A stretch of 22,144 bases of DNA from JBDRLV01 sp043812755. GTDB lineage: Bacteria; Patescibacteriota; Patescibacteriia; UBA9934; GWF2-40-263. Positions 12,291 through 18,792 of this stretch are shown in pieces. The position numbers and the translations under genes were made by a program. The DNA is taken from positions 1 through 22,144 of the forward strand of contig JBDRLV010000019.1 of assembly GCA_043812755.1 (NCBI GenBank), written 5' to 3'. Position 1 is the first letter of the stretch. Each line of letters begins with the position of its first letter. The notes beneath the pieces were generated by a model, which was not told the origin of the DNA, searched no databases, and saw only the letters and a list, made by a program, of their open reading frames with translations.

Positions 12291-13592
12291 TTATTTTTTT
12301 CTTGTTATTTGCGCCCCAACTCCTTTTAATTTCTCTTCAAGACTTTCGTATCCGCGATCCAAATGCTCTATCCCAGCCAAAGTAGACTCACCCTGTGCAA
12401 TCAAAGCTGCTACAACAAATGCAAGGCCTGCGCGAATATCAGGAACCTGAACATCAATTGCCTCAAGCTGAGAAGGGCCGGTTATAACAGCAGAATGTTT
12501 ATAATTTTGTCCTTTAAATCTACAATTAATTTCTCCAAGGCAATTACTAAACAAAGCAATGTCTGCACCCATTTTTTTCAAAGCTTCTGTATAAACAAAT
12601 CTATCTTCATAAACTGTCTCATGCACAACAGATGTTCCTTTTGCCTGAGTCAGCAAAACAACAAACGGCTGTTGCCAGTCTGTCATGAACCCTGGGTGTG
12701 TATCTGTTTCAAGTTCAATCCCCATAAATCCATTTTTTGATCGAAATAAAATTCCATCTTCCTGAACTTTATATTCCCCTCCAATTTTTCTCACTGTATT
12801 TAGAAAAGTTACCATGTGCTCATGTCTGGCGTTTTTTACAAAAATTTCTCCATGAGTCCCAAGAGCCATGCAAGCATACGATGCTGCCTCCATTCGATCA
12901 GGTACAGCAGTTACCTCACATCCATGCAATTTTTCAACTCCAATAATTTCAATAGAACGCCCTGCATTAATTTGAATGATGGCCCCCATATTCTGGAGCA
13001 TCATTACTAAATTCTGAACCTCAGGTTCACTTGCTGCATTTCGAATTACAGTTCTGCCTTTTGCAAGAACACCTGCAAGAATTGCGCTTTCAGTTGCTCC
13101 TACAGAAGGATAGGTCAATTCAATAAGAGCGCCTTTTAGACCAGGCTTTGCAACTGCATGATAGCCATCAGGTGTCTCAGTGATTTCAGCTCCCATTTTT
13201 CTAAGAGTTTCAACATGAAAATTTACAGGTCTTGGCCCTATTGCGTCACCGCCCACAAGTGGAACAAAGGCCTCTCCTGCTCTGTGTAAAAGTGGCGGAA
13301 TAGCTAAAACACTAATTCTGTTTTTCCGCGACAGTTTTCTCAATTCAGTTGCTGCAATATTTTTGGTTTGTAATTCAAGAGAATGTTCATCCTTCCAAAT
13401 ACCTTCACCACCAACAGCAGATACTATTTCATGAGTGATCTCTGTTTCCTGTTGACGAGGAACGTTCTTAATTAAAACCGGCTCCTCTGTTAACAGAGAA
13501 GCGATCATCATTTTTGACGCAGCATTCTTCGCACCTGAAAGTTCAACTGTACCTTTTAATGGTATGCCGCCTTTTATTTTAAATGATTCCAT
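12291..13592 (-). CDS. murA: UDP-N-acetylglucosamine 1-carboxyvinyltransferase (MurA)
   Basis: 433 aa from the chosen start. MurA transfers enolpyruvate from PEP to UDP-GlcNAc, the first committed step of peptidoglycan synthesis, in the cytoplasm. Residues: SGAKNA with K22/N23, RP at 121-122, and HPGFMTDWQQP carrying the late catalytic Asp. The loop that normally reads GGCxxGxRP is GGDAIGPRP, with Asp116 where E. coli has Cys115. The frame is open to ATG 13634 (14 more residues, overlapping the upstream stop as TAATG). I prefer ATG 13592 because it matches the family N-terminus and lies about 4 nt after the start predicted from a promoter at 13603-13630. Confidence 0.95.
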   Translation of the reverse strand: MESFKIKGGIPLKGTVELSGAKNAASKMMIASLLTEEPVLIKNVPRQQETEITHEIVSAVGGEGIWKDEHSLELQTKNIAATELRKLSRKNRISVLAIPPLLHRAGEAFVPLVGGDAIGPRPVNFHVETLRKMGAEITETPDGYHAVAKPGLKGALIELTYPSVGATESAILAGVLAKGRTVIRNAASEPEVQNLVMMLQNMGAIIQINAGRSIEIIGVEKLHGCEVTAVPDRMEAASYACMALGTHGEIFVKNARHEHMVTFLNTVRKIGGEYKVQEDGILFRSKNGFMGIELETDTHPGFMTDWQQPFVVLLTQAKGTSVVHETVYEDRFVYTEALKKMGADIALFSNCLGEINCRFKGQNYKHSAVITGPSQLEAIDVQVPDIRAGLAFVVAALIAQGESTLAGIEHLDRGYESLEEKLKGVGAQITRKK

Positions 13593-13602
13593 AATGTTCG
13601 TA

Positions 13603-13630
13603 AGTCTACAGAATTTAATAAATCTGTCAA
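13603..13630 (-). promoter_or_regulatory. Possible promoter giving near-leaderless murA mRNA
   Basis: -35 TTGACA (13630-13625), 16-nt spacer, -10 TAGACT (13608-13603). Transcription would begin near 13596, about 4 nt before ATG 13592. It lies inside the optional 14-codon N-terminal extension. Confidence 0.5.
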
Positions 13631-13633
13631 GCA

Positions 13634-13993
13634 TTAACCTCTAACAAATGTTTCTGCAAGATAAACCGCTGAGATAGCACAAAACATTGGCACAATCCAA
13701 TCAATATAATTAAAAAACCACAGCTCACCACTGTAGACAAAACGGAATATAACAAATTCAATAATTAAAAGACAAAAAAACATTACCGCAGTTGTTGTAA
13801 AAGCTGAATATGGATGAATGAACTTTGAGTGCACACTAAATACTAAAGCAAAAAGTACAAATACTACAAAATAGTGGAGTATTATATATGGAAGCCTTGG
13901 CAAAGAATGAAAATTATTCACATAAACCTCAACCCCCACCCATCCAATAAGAGTATGCAAAAATATTATTAAAATTTGCCAAAATGCATTCAT
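13634..13993 (-). CDS. Small multi-pass membrane protein, unknown function
   Basis: 119 aa with about four hydrophobic helices, roughly residues 4-24, 33-55, 64-88 and 92-114. No catalytic or binding motif, and I recognise no family. Its TAA overlaps ATG 13634 (TAATG) of the longer murA frame, and an AGAGG lies just before it, so translational coupling to murA is possible. That would place it beside cell-envelope synthesis by position only. ATG at 13993 has no clear SD. A -10-like TATCAT lies at 14010-14005, again suggesting a very short leader. Confidence 0.75.
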   Translation of the reverse strand: MNAFWQILIIFLHTLIGWVGVEVYVNNFHSLPRLPYIILHYFVVFVLFALVFSVHSKFIHPYSAFTTTAVMFFCLLIIEFVIFRFVYSGELWFFNYIDWIVPMFCAISAVYLAETFVRG

Positions 13994-14099
13994 AGTTCAC
14001 TCATATGATAGACCATTACTATAGAATAATGCAAGAAGACACTTCACACCTATAAAAAAAACTCAAAATATGAAATAATGAATATAGAAACAAAAACAT

Positions 14100-14381
14100 A
14101 TGTTAACACAATCAATTGATAAAAAATTAATCAAAGAACTAAACAACCTTGAAAAAACACTTTCCAAGCTAAATTCTGTAAAAAGAAAATTACTACTTGG
14201 AATTGTTCATGGTGTTGGCACAGCAATTGGTGCAACAGTTATTACAGCGATAATCATTTATTTTGTAGTATCAACGCTCAGAATATTGGGGCTTGAAGGA
14301 ATCCTTGATGCAATTGGTTTAGGAGCAATTCTTGATAAACAAGCAGAAATAGTCGAATCTACCATAAACGGAATGCAATAA
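14100..14381 (+). CDS. DUF5665-like small membrane protein
   Basis: 93 aa. Residues 1-32 form a charged, coiled-coil-like helix (SIDKKLIKELNNLEKTLSKL). One membrane helix follows at about 36-61, including GVGTAIGATVITAIIIYF, then a Gly/Leu-rich amphipathic tail (EGILDAIGLGAILDKQAE). The order (charged helix, RG/HG-x-GTAIGAT membrane segment, short tail) fits my memory of the DUF5665 family, a single-pass protein of unknown role. No SD before ATG 14100. It is transcribed divergently from the 119-aa gene and ends at a strong hairpin terminator. Confidence 0.8.
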   Translation: MLTQSIDKKLIKELNNLEKTLSKLNSVKRKLLLGIVHGVGTAIGATVITAIIIYFVVSTLRILGLEGILDAIGLGAILDKQAEIVESTINGMQ

Positions 14382-14405
14382 TAATCTAAAACAATATACA
14401 CAAAA

Positions 14406-14424
14406 ACAGCCTTAGGCTGTTTTT
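14406..14424 (+). terminator. Terminator of the DUF5665-like gene
   Basis: ACAGCC (14406-14411), TTA, GGCTGT (14415-14420), with A5 before and T5 after. It could work on either strand. Confidence 0.8.
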
Positions 14425-14511
14425 CGTGCTCCTGAACGGTCGCTTGAGTTTCCATTTGACAGTATCTTGTGAGCCAACCTGTTGCAGTTACGATAATGGT
14501 AGTCTGGCCAG

Positions 14512-14622
14512 CTAAGCTGGTCTTGTCGATTCCACCAAGTCGCTCTGATACAGAGACGCTTCATATGGTTTTGTTGCATTGCCAAAGCCGTGCATTCCCA
14601 AACCGAGGTTATAGTTAATCAC
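14512..14622 (-). CDS. Possible 36-aa ORF or gene remnant
   Basis: The 310 bp between two terminators (14425-14736) hold no clear gene. The best candidate is a GTG-started ORF reading MINYNLGLGMHGFGNATKPY and ending in ESTRPA before TAG. The composition looks protein-like and a weak promoter (TTGTAT-17-TATGCT) precedes it, but there is no SD. An overlapping frame opens MKRLCIRATWW. A hairpin GGCCAGCT / AGCTGGTC (14506-14522) covers the stop and resembles the repeat core at 5368. It may be the decayed tail of a gene. Confidence 0.25.
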   Translation of the reverse strand: MINYNLGLGMHGFGNATKPYEASLYQSDLVESTRPA

Positions 14623-14736
14623 TGGATTGCACCCAACCGACCGCGGAGCATATTAAGCATACCATTTAAATACAATGTACTAAAATAAATTTTCCTCAAA
14701 TATTCCACTGTTTTTCCACAGCTTTTCCCACAACAT

Positions 14737-14761
14737 AAAACAGGCTAATTAAGCCTGTTTT
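14737..14761 (-). terminator. Terminator of the amidotransferase gene
   Basis: A perfect 10-bp stem AAAACAGGCT / AGCCTGTTTT around loop AATTA, just after the stop at 14769. Both arms carry A/T runs, so it may work in both directions. Confidence 0.8.
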
Positions 14762-14768
14762 ATACTTA

Positions 14769-15542
14769 TTAATCATGCTCTAGCCCAGATTTATATCTGT
14801 CCCCTTCCTCAACAATGTATTTAAGAAACAAATGCAGTATCTTTACAGCTTCAGGTGTTTCACGGGCGTCCTTTTTTAAACTTTCAAGTATCTCTGGGGT
14901 AATGCCATACATGTCTGCATAATAATCAAGCCTGTCTGAGAGTGCTTGCTTATCAAGTTCTGGATGAAATGTAAGAGCATAAATTGGCTCGCCAGGAAAA
15001 GTGTATGCTTGATGTTCGCTATTTTTGCTTGAAGCCAATGACACAGCTCTGGGTGGCAATTGAGTAATATGATCTTTGTGCCCTAATTGCGCATCAAATT
15101 TTTCTGGGAGTCGTGAAAAAATTGGACATGACTTAGAAAAAGAATTTTTTGCTATTTCATAAGTTCCTGTCTCAGCCTTAACTTCGTCCTTTTCAATCTT
15201 CCCACCAAATGCAACTGTCATTACATGTGCACCAAAACAAATTCCTAATGTTGGTGTACTTCTTTCTCTTGCTTCTTTCACAAGTGGAAGAATAGCATCT
15301 ATTTTATCTTGGATTTCCCCAGATGACACTAAATAATCACCAGCTCCTCCAAGAACCAAAACATCAACATTGTCCAGCTTGTTAATATTAATTTGATCAT
15401 TCAAAGCATCAACCCGTACAAACTGATCAGGACGCAAACCTGCAAACTTAACTAACATATTAAATTCATGATTTTTCATGTCATCTGGCCGGAACTGAAT
15501 TAGTAAAATTTTAATTTGTTCTTTTATCATAAATATATTCAT
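14769..15542 (-). CDS. Class I glutamine amidotransferase (GuaA-N-like)
   Basis: 257 aa from ATG 15542. A stand-alone triad-type amidotransferase domain, which hydrolyses glutamine and hands ammonia to a partner. Nucleophile elbow LGICFGAH with Cys102; His193 and Glu195 in TFHPELD complete the triad; LVLGGAGDY (62-70) is the usual oxyanion strand-loop. Resembles the GMP-synthase glutaminase half, but no synthetase domain is attached, so the acceptor is unknown. The frame is open to ATG 15569, but a perfect -10 (TATAAT, 15563-15558) lies inside that stretch. The start is therefore 15542 or 15530 (MIKEQIKILLIQ). No SD. Own promoter and terminator. Confidence 0.88.
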   Translation of the reverse strand: MNIFMIKEQIKILLIQFRPDDMKNHEFNMLVKFAGLRPDQFVRVDALNDQININKLDNVDVLVLGGAGDYLVSSGEIQDKIDAILPLVKEARERSTPTLGICFGAHVMTVAFGGKIEKDEVKAETGTYEIAKNSFSKSCPIFSRLPEKFDAQLGHKDHITQLPPRAVSLASSKNSEHQAYTFPGEPIYALTFHPELDKQALSDRLDYYADMYGITPEILESLKKDARETPEAVKILHLFLKYIVEEGDRYKSGLEHD

Positions 15543-15557
15543 TTTTTTGTGAACACG

Positions 15558-15566
15558 ATTATAACA
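15558..15566 (-). promoter_or_regulatory. Extended -10 promoter of the amidotransferase gene
   Basis: TGT-TATAAT on the - strand, a consensus extended -10. No good -35. Predicted start near 15551, about 9 nt before ATG 15542. Confidence 0.6.
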
Positions 15567-15590
15567 CAATTATGTACACAATAAAATGAA

Positions 15591-15633
15591 CGAGGGGGAT
15601 GGTTTTATTTTTCACAAAATCATCCTACCCTCG
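15591..15633 (-). terminator. Terminator of the ATP-grasp gene
   Basis: CGAGGGTAGGATGATTTT pairs with AAAACCATCCCCCTCG (two-base bulge and one mismatch), followed by TTCATTTT on the - strand, 14 nt after the stop at 15647. Confidence 0.65.
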
Positions 15634-15646
15634 TAAGAATGTTGGG

Positions 15647-17026
15647 TTATGTAGAAACTCTAGGTTGGCTTTTATGCACGCGCTTGGAAACCCTCCCTTT
15701 CACGCGAGCCAGTGCTGAAAAAAGTAGCGAACCTGCAGCCTTGTTTGAATCGGCAAATGCCATCAGGACGCATTTTGGTTTACCTTCATGCAAAAGGCCG
15801 CGCGGATTTGTGAGAATCACACCACGATCCCCGTTTGGATCAAGCAGTGCATTGCCAAGGTCATCGTTGTACTGAGTACTCGCAAGAATTCTTGTGATCT
15901 CTTCCCAGTCTCGAATTTCAGGATCTCCGCTCTCGATATTGAAAGTGCAGTTGTGTGAAGCGCTCCACAAGCCAGAAATCTCGCGTGTTTTTTCAATCTG
16001 GTGCTTAACCCGCGTTTGCGTGGTCACAGGAGTACGCCTGGCATTGCACTCAGACAAAAGCACAGATCCATCTGCGCACAAGAATCCGTCAAAACTAATG
16101 TATCCAATAAACCCATGATGCATAGCATCTTGGACAAAAGGATCAAGGAGTTTCCAAAACGCATTATCAGGATCAAGCGGACCAATGAGATTGCCTTGAT
16201 GAGCACCATTCTGCACGTACTGCACGCTATTATACACCTTGCGAATGACACCACCGGGAAGAATCTCATACTGTGCAGAAATTTCTAACACAGCTTCAGT
16301 TACGTACCGCTCGACAATGAGACCTCGTTCTTGATTCAGGTTTGAGTCCAAAAACTCATCAATCAGTTCACGCGAGGTTGATCGATCAATATCAATCTTG
16401 CCAGCACCACCATCGTATGTTCGGTGCTTCAAAACGAGTTTGCCGAATCTATCAAGATAGTGAGAAATGGCAACATGCATTTCATCACGGTTGCACACAA
16501 GTTGGTTTTGCGGAAAGGCTTTTGGAAAACCAAGTTCAACAGCAAGTGTGCGCAACGACCATTTATCATCATAGCGCAAAAACAATTCAAGATCTTGCTG
16601 TGTACGAAGTCTGTCATGAGGAATCTGCATTTCGTGAACGAACCTACTCCATGACTTTGAAGCAACGAATGCTTCAACCACTGCCGGAGATTCTGCGTGC
16701 GTAAGTTCCCGCAACATGCGTGTGCGTTCAATCGGATCATTCATGATTCGATCATACAGATTTTCGTCCGGTTTGCCGTCAACAAAACGCAACTCGTATG
16801 CACCAATCCCACGAGCAAGCAGATGCCTCTCGTGATGATCGCGCAAAACATTGTCATGAAATCCACCAAGCACGTACAATGCGTGTACATTTGTTGCCTG
16901 GTCGCGATCCCCATACATGCCGAGTCCAGGAATCGCTCCAAAAAACTCACTAAATCTGGAAAAGTCAGAAACCAACAATTTGCTACAAACCTCACGGCCC
17001 AAGACCGTATCCTGACCCTTACTCAT
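15647..17026 (-). CDS. PGM1-like ATP-grasp ligase
   Basis: 459 aa. ATP-grasp enzymes use ATP to join a carboxylate to an amine through an acyl-phosphate. Residues 1-150 resemble the pre-ATP-grasp region. KLVLK (K200) and YDGGAGK (204-210) look like the ATP-binding strand and flexible Gly loop. LIVERYV carries E239. FIGYISFDGFL...LLSECNARRTP gives the metal-binding E326/N328 with R330. The tail (VILTNPRGL, CVLMAFADSNKAAGSL) resembles the extra C-terminal domain of pheganomycin ligase PGM1. PGM1 itself makes peptide bonds; the substrate here is unknown. ATG 17026 has AGGGG 6 nt upstream. A 55-nt palindrome lies just upstream. More GC-rich in feel than its neighbours. Confidence 0.82.
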   Translation of the reverse strand: MSKGQDTVLGREVCSKLLVSDFSRFSEFFGAIPGLGMYGDRDQATNVHALYVLGGFHDNVLRDHHERHLLARGIGAYELRFVDGKPDENLYDRIMNDPIERTRMLRELTHAESPAVVEAFVASKSWSRFVHEMQIPHDRLRTQQDLELFLRYDDKWSLRTLAVELGFPKAFPQNQLVCNRDEMHVAISHYLDRFGKLVLKHRTYDGGAGKIDIDRSTSRELIDEFLDSNLNQERGLIVERYVTEAVLEISAQYEILPGGVIRKVYNSVQYVQNGAHQGNLIGPLDPDNAFWKLLDPFVQDAMHHGFIGYISFDGFLCADGSVLLSECNARRTPVTTQTRVKHQIEKTREISGLWSASHNCTFNIESGDPEIRDWEEITRILASTQYNDDLGNALLDPNGDRGVILTNPRGLLHEGKPKCVLMAFADSNKAAGSLLFSALARVKGRVSKRVHKSQPRVST

Positions 17027-17080
17027 GCTTCACCCCTTTTGTTTTGTAAAGAACTCTCTGAAACCTATCCTAATATTGGA

Positions 17081-17135
17081 TTATCCCCAGTACACACTCG
17101 TATATTTTAGATATACAAGTGTGTACTGGGGATAA
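17081..17135. repeat. 55-nt near-perfect palindrome
   Basis: Two perfect 18-bp arms, TTATCCCCAGTACACACT (17081-17098) and its complement (17118-17135). After one C/A mismatch, six more pairs (GTATAT / ATATAC) close on a five-base centre TTTAG. It lies 55 nt before the ATP-grasp start and after the terminator of the 35-aa ORF. It has no T-run, so it is not a standard terminator. It could be an operator, a recombination or replication site, or a mobile-element end. Confidence 0.85.
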
Positions 17136-17142
17136 CAGAAAC

Positions 17143-17170
17143 AAAAAATCACCGCGTCTCCGCGGTGATT
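17143..17170 (-). terminator. Terminator of the 35-aa ORF / ndk side
   Basis: Read on the - strand, AATCACCGCG, loop GAGA, CGCGGTGATT, then TTTTT (six T in all, 17148-17143). A strong 10-bp GC-rich stem with a GNRA-type loop. Confidence 0.85.
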
Positions 17171-17189
17171 TGCTTAAATTTTTCAAAAT

Positions 17190-17297
17190 TTATCTATGCA
17201 AAACCGCGAAAACTCGCTTTGTGACAATAATAATAATACAAAGTCCTAGTACGCCCAGAACCATTATTGAATCACGGTTTGCTATTAAATTATTCAT
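17190..17297 (-). CDS. 35-aa membrane microprotein, probably leaderless
   Basis: The ORF begins MNNLIANRDS, has one hydrophobic helix at about residues 11-25 (IMVLGVLGLCIIIIV) and a basic tail TKRVFAVLHR. A strong promoter ends 10 nt before the ATG, so the mRNA should have almost no leader, and a strong terminator follows 20 nt after the stop. This complete small unit (promoter, ORF, terminator) between ndk and the ATP-grasp gene is the evidence that it is real. I recognise no family. Candidate roles are a small membrane regulator or toxin-like peptide (speculation). Confidence 0.6.
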   Translation of the reverse strand: MNNLIANRDSIMVLGVLGLCIIIIVTKRVFAVLHR

Positions 17298-17307
17298 ACT
17301 GAATACA

Positions 17308-17336
17308 ATTTTACCTCATGGCACAATGATTGTCTA
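17308..17336 (-). promoter_or_regulatory. Promoter of the 35-aa ORF
   Basis: -35 TAGACA (17336-17331), 17-nt spacer, -10 TAAAAT (17313-17308), each one mismatch from consensus. Predicted start near 17301, about 4 nt before the ATG. Confidence 0.65.
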
Positions 17337-17367
17337 GTTTTGTGTCAAGAGACTTATCCTCAATACT

Positions 17368-17835
17368 TTATACACCCTCTCCAAATGTATACCTGTCTGT
17401 TATTTTTTCATAAGAATACAGCTCATTTTCATTGAAAAACCTCTTTATCTCCACCTGTGCTGTTTCTTCTGAGTCTGATGCATGCACCAAATTTGAAGGC
17501 ATGTTCATTGAAAGATCTGCTCTAATTGTTCCTGCATCAGCCTCTCGTGGATTTGTTGACCCAACAAGCTTGCGAACTTCAGCGATTGCATCCCAACCCT
17601 CAAGAACCATTGAACAAACTGGTGTTTGGCGCATAAATTTTTTCAAATCATCAAAAAAAGGCTTATCACTCAAATGCGAATAGTGCTCGCCAAGCATATC
17701 ATCTGTTAGATGAATGAATTTTAAACCAATTATTTTCAACCCTTTTCGCTCAAAACGGTGCAAAATCTCACTAAGCAAATCTCTTTGAATTGCGTCTGGT
17801 TTTATTAAGATAAGTGTTTGTTGTACATCTGGCAT
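17368..17835 (-). CDS. ndk: Nucleoside diphosphate kinase
   Basis: 155 aa, slightly longer than the usual 140-150. Ndk moves the gamma phosphate of ATP to NDPs through a phospho-histidine and so balances the NTP and dNTP pools. TLILIKPDAIQR (7-18) is the N-terminal signature with Lys12. NLVHASDS carries the catalytic His118; the usual Gly after it is Ala here. VGSTNPREADAGTIRAD (91-107) is the nucleotide-binding stretch. ATG at 17835 has no SD, and its own promoter overlaps the end of the upstream ComEC-like gene. It ends with a Tyr-rich tail DRYTFGEGV. Confidence 0.96.
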   Translation of the reverse strand: MPDVQQTLILIKPDAIQRDLLSEILHRFERKGLKIIGLKFIHLTDDMLGEHYSHLSDKPFFDDLKKFMRQTPVCSMVLEGWDAIAEVRKLVGSTNPREADAGTIRADLSMNMPSNLVHASDSEETAQVEIKRFFNENELYSYEKITDRYTFGEGV

Positions 17836-17857
17836 ATTGTTTTTTTATTTCAGAAAG

Positions 17858-17886
17858 ATACTATCATTAAATAATTAAAAAGTCAA
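17858..17886 (-). promoter_or_regulatory. ndk promoter overlapping the upstream gene end
   Basis: -35 TTGACT (17886-17881), 17-nt spacer, -10 TAGTAT (17863-17858). The -35 and part of the spacer are the last codons of the MBL-fold gene. Predicted leader about 16 nt without SD. Confidence 0.6.
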
Positions 17887-18792
17887 TGGTTTTGCTTTTA
17901 TCCTGTAACCGTCTTCAAGGATCCTTAATAAGATATCGCCGTCCAAATCTGTCCTAAATAACTCACTTCCTTGTTGTGTTAATCGATGAATGACTTCAAA
18001 ACTTGGGTGACCAAATTTATTATTCTCCCCCACACTTATCACTGCAAATTCAGGTTTGGTTGATCGCAAAAATTCTGAACCTGTAGAACTAGCGCTTCCG
18101 TGATGTGCTACCTTTAAAATATCAATGTCACCAGAACGCACAGATACTATACCCTCCTGTTCTTGTGTTATATCTCCTGTAAGAAGCACCTGCGTATTAT
18201 TGTACACTAACTCTGCGACAACACAAAAATCATTTGAATTAATAACTTGAATCCCAGTACTTATTTCATCTGGAAATAAAAATTTAATTTTCAAATCATC
18301 ATATTTGATCTCATCACCAAACTCAACGAACTCTTGTCTGGTTCCTGTTGTCAAAATAATTTCATCAAGCGCTTTTGAAACAAGTGTCGAATTTCTTGCG
18401 CCAGTCTCATAGATCATATCAACCTCATATCTTTCCAACACATCAACTAAACCTGAAACATGATCTGCATCAGGGTGTGTAATAATAATAGCATCAATTG
18501 ATCTGTCCCATGGCCACATAACGCCCTCAAGTTTTTTTAACACTGAAGAGCTAGGCCCTCCATCAACCAGTATTTGTTTGCCCTGCGGAGTAGTAATAAA
18601 AATTGCATCTCCTTGCCCCACATCAAAAAACCAAATATGCAGTTCATGTCGCGCTGATATGAGTTCTGAATCATAAATAAAAAAATATACTGAAAACAGT
18701 AATGCAAAAATAATAATACAGACAGTAACTATACTGGATTTATAAATTGAAAATCTTATTTTGCCTGACGTCCTTGATGTTGAAACCACCAT
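17875..18792 (-). CDS. ComEC-type MBL-fold hydrolase (C-terminal half of ComEC)
   Basis: 305 aa. One membrane anchor (about 20-41), then a metallo-beta-lactamase-fold domain outside the membrane: FFDVGQGDAIFI (55-66), the metal motif HPDADH (106-111), LLTGD and VAHHGS further on, and VISVGENNKFGHPS. This order is typical of the soluble domain of ComEC/Rec2, thought to act in degrading or processing the strand of DNA during uptake. It overlaps the membrane half by 37 nt in another frame. The split is common in reduced genomes. No SD at ATG 18792, so re-initiation after the upstream gene is plausible. Confidence 0.9.
   Translation of the reverse strand: MVVSTSRTSGKIRFSIYKSSIVTVCIIIFALLFSVYFFIYDSELISARHELHIWFFDVGQGDAIFITTPQGKQILVDGGPSSSVLKKLEGVMWPWDRSIDAIIITHPDADHVSGLVDVLERYEVDMIYETGARNSTLVSKALDEIILTTGTRQEFVEFGDEIKYDDLKIKFLFPDEISTGIQVINSNDFCVVAELVYNNTQVLLTGDITQEQEGIVSVRSGDIDILKVAHHGSASSTGSEFLRSTKPEFAVISVGENNKFGHPSFEVIHRLTQQGSELFRTDLDGDILLRILEDGYRIKAKPLTF

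Noticed and set aside
14701..14735. DnaA-box-like strings (TTTTTCCACA, TTTTCCCACA) suggesting an origin
   Set aside because: Only two or three imperfect boxes, no AT-rich unwinding pattern and no dnaA or dnaN nearby.
14425..14736. tmRNA, RNase P RNA or SRP RNA
   Set aside because: I looked for their conserved cores (tRNA-like ends, GAGGAAAGTCC, GGAAGCAGC) on both strands and found none. No tRNA gene was recognised anywhere in the window.
16697..17110. 137-aa open frame on the + strand
   Set aside because: Antisense to the ATP-grasp gene and running into the palindrome; no SD and no family features.
17081..17135. Telomere-resolvase (TelRL-like) site or dif site
   Set aside because: Length resembles such sites, but no protelomerase, phage or XerCD context is present and the sequence matches no site I know; kept only as an unexplained palindrome.
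17119..17337. 72-aa open frame on the + strand
   Set aside because: Crosses the palindrome, a strong terminator hairpin and the better-supported 35-aa unit on the other strand.
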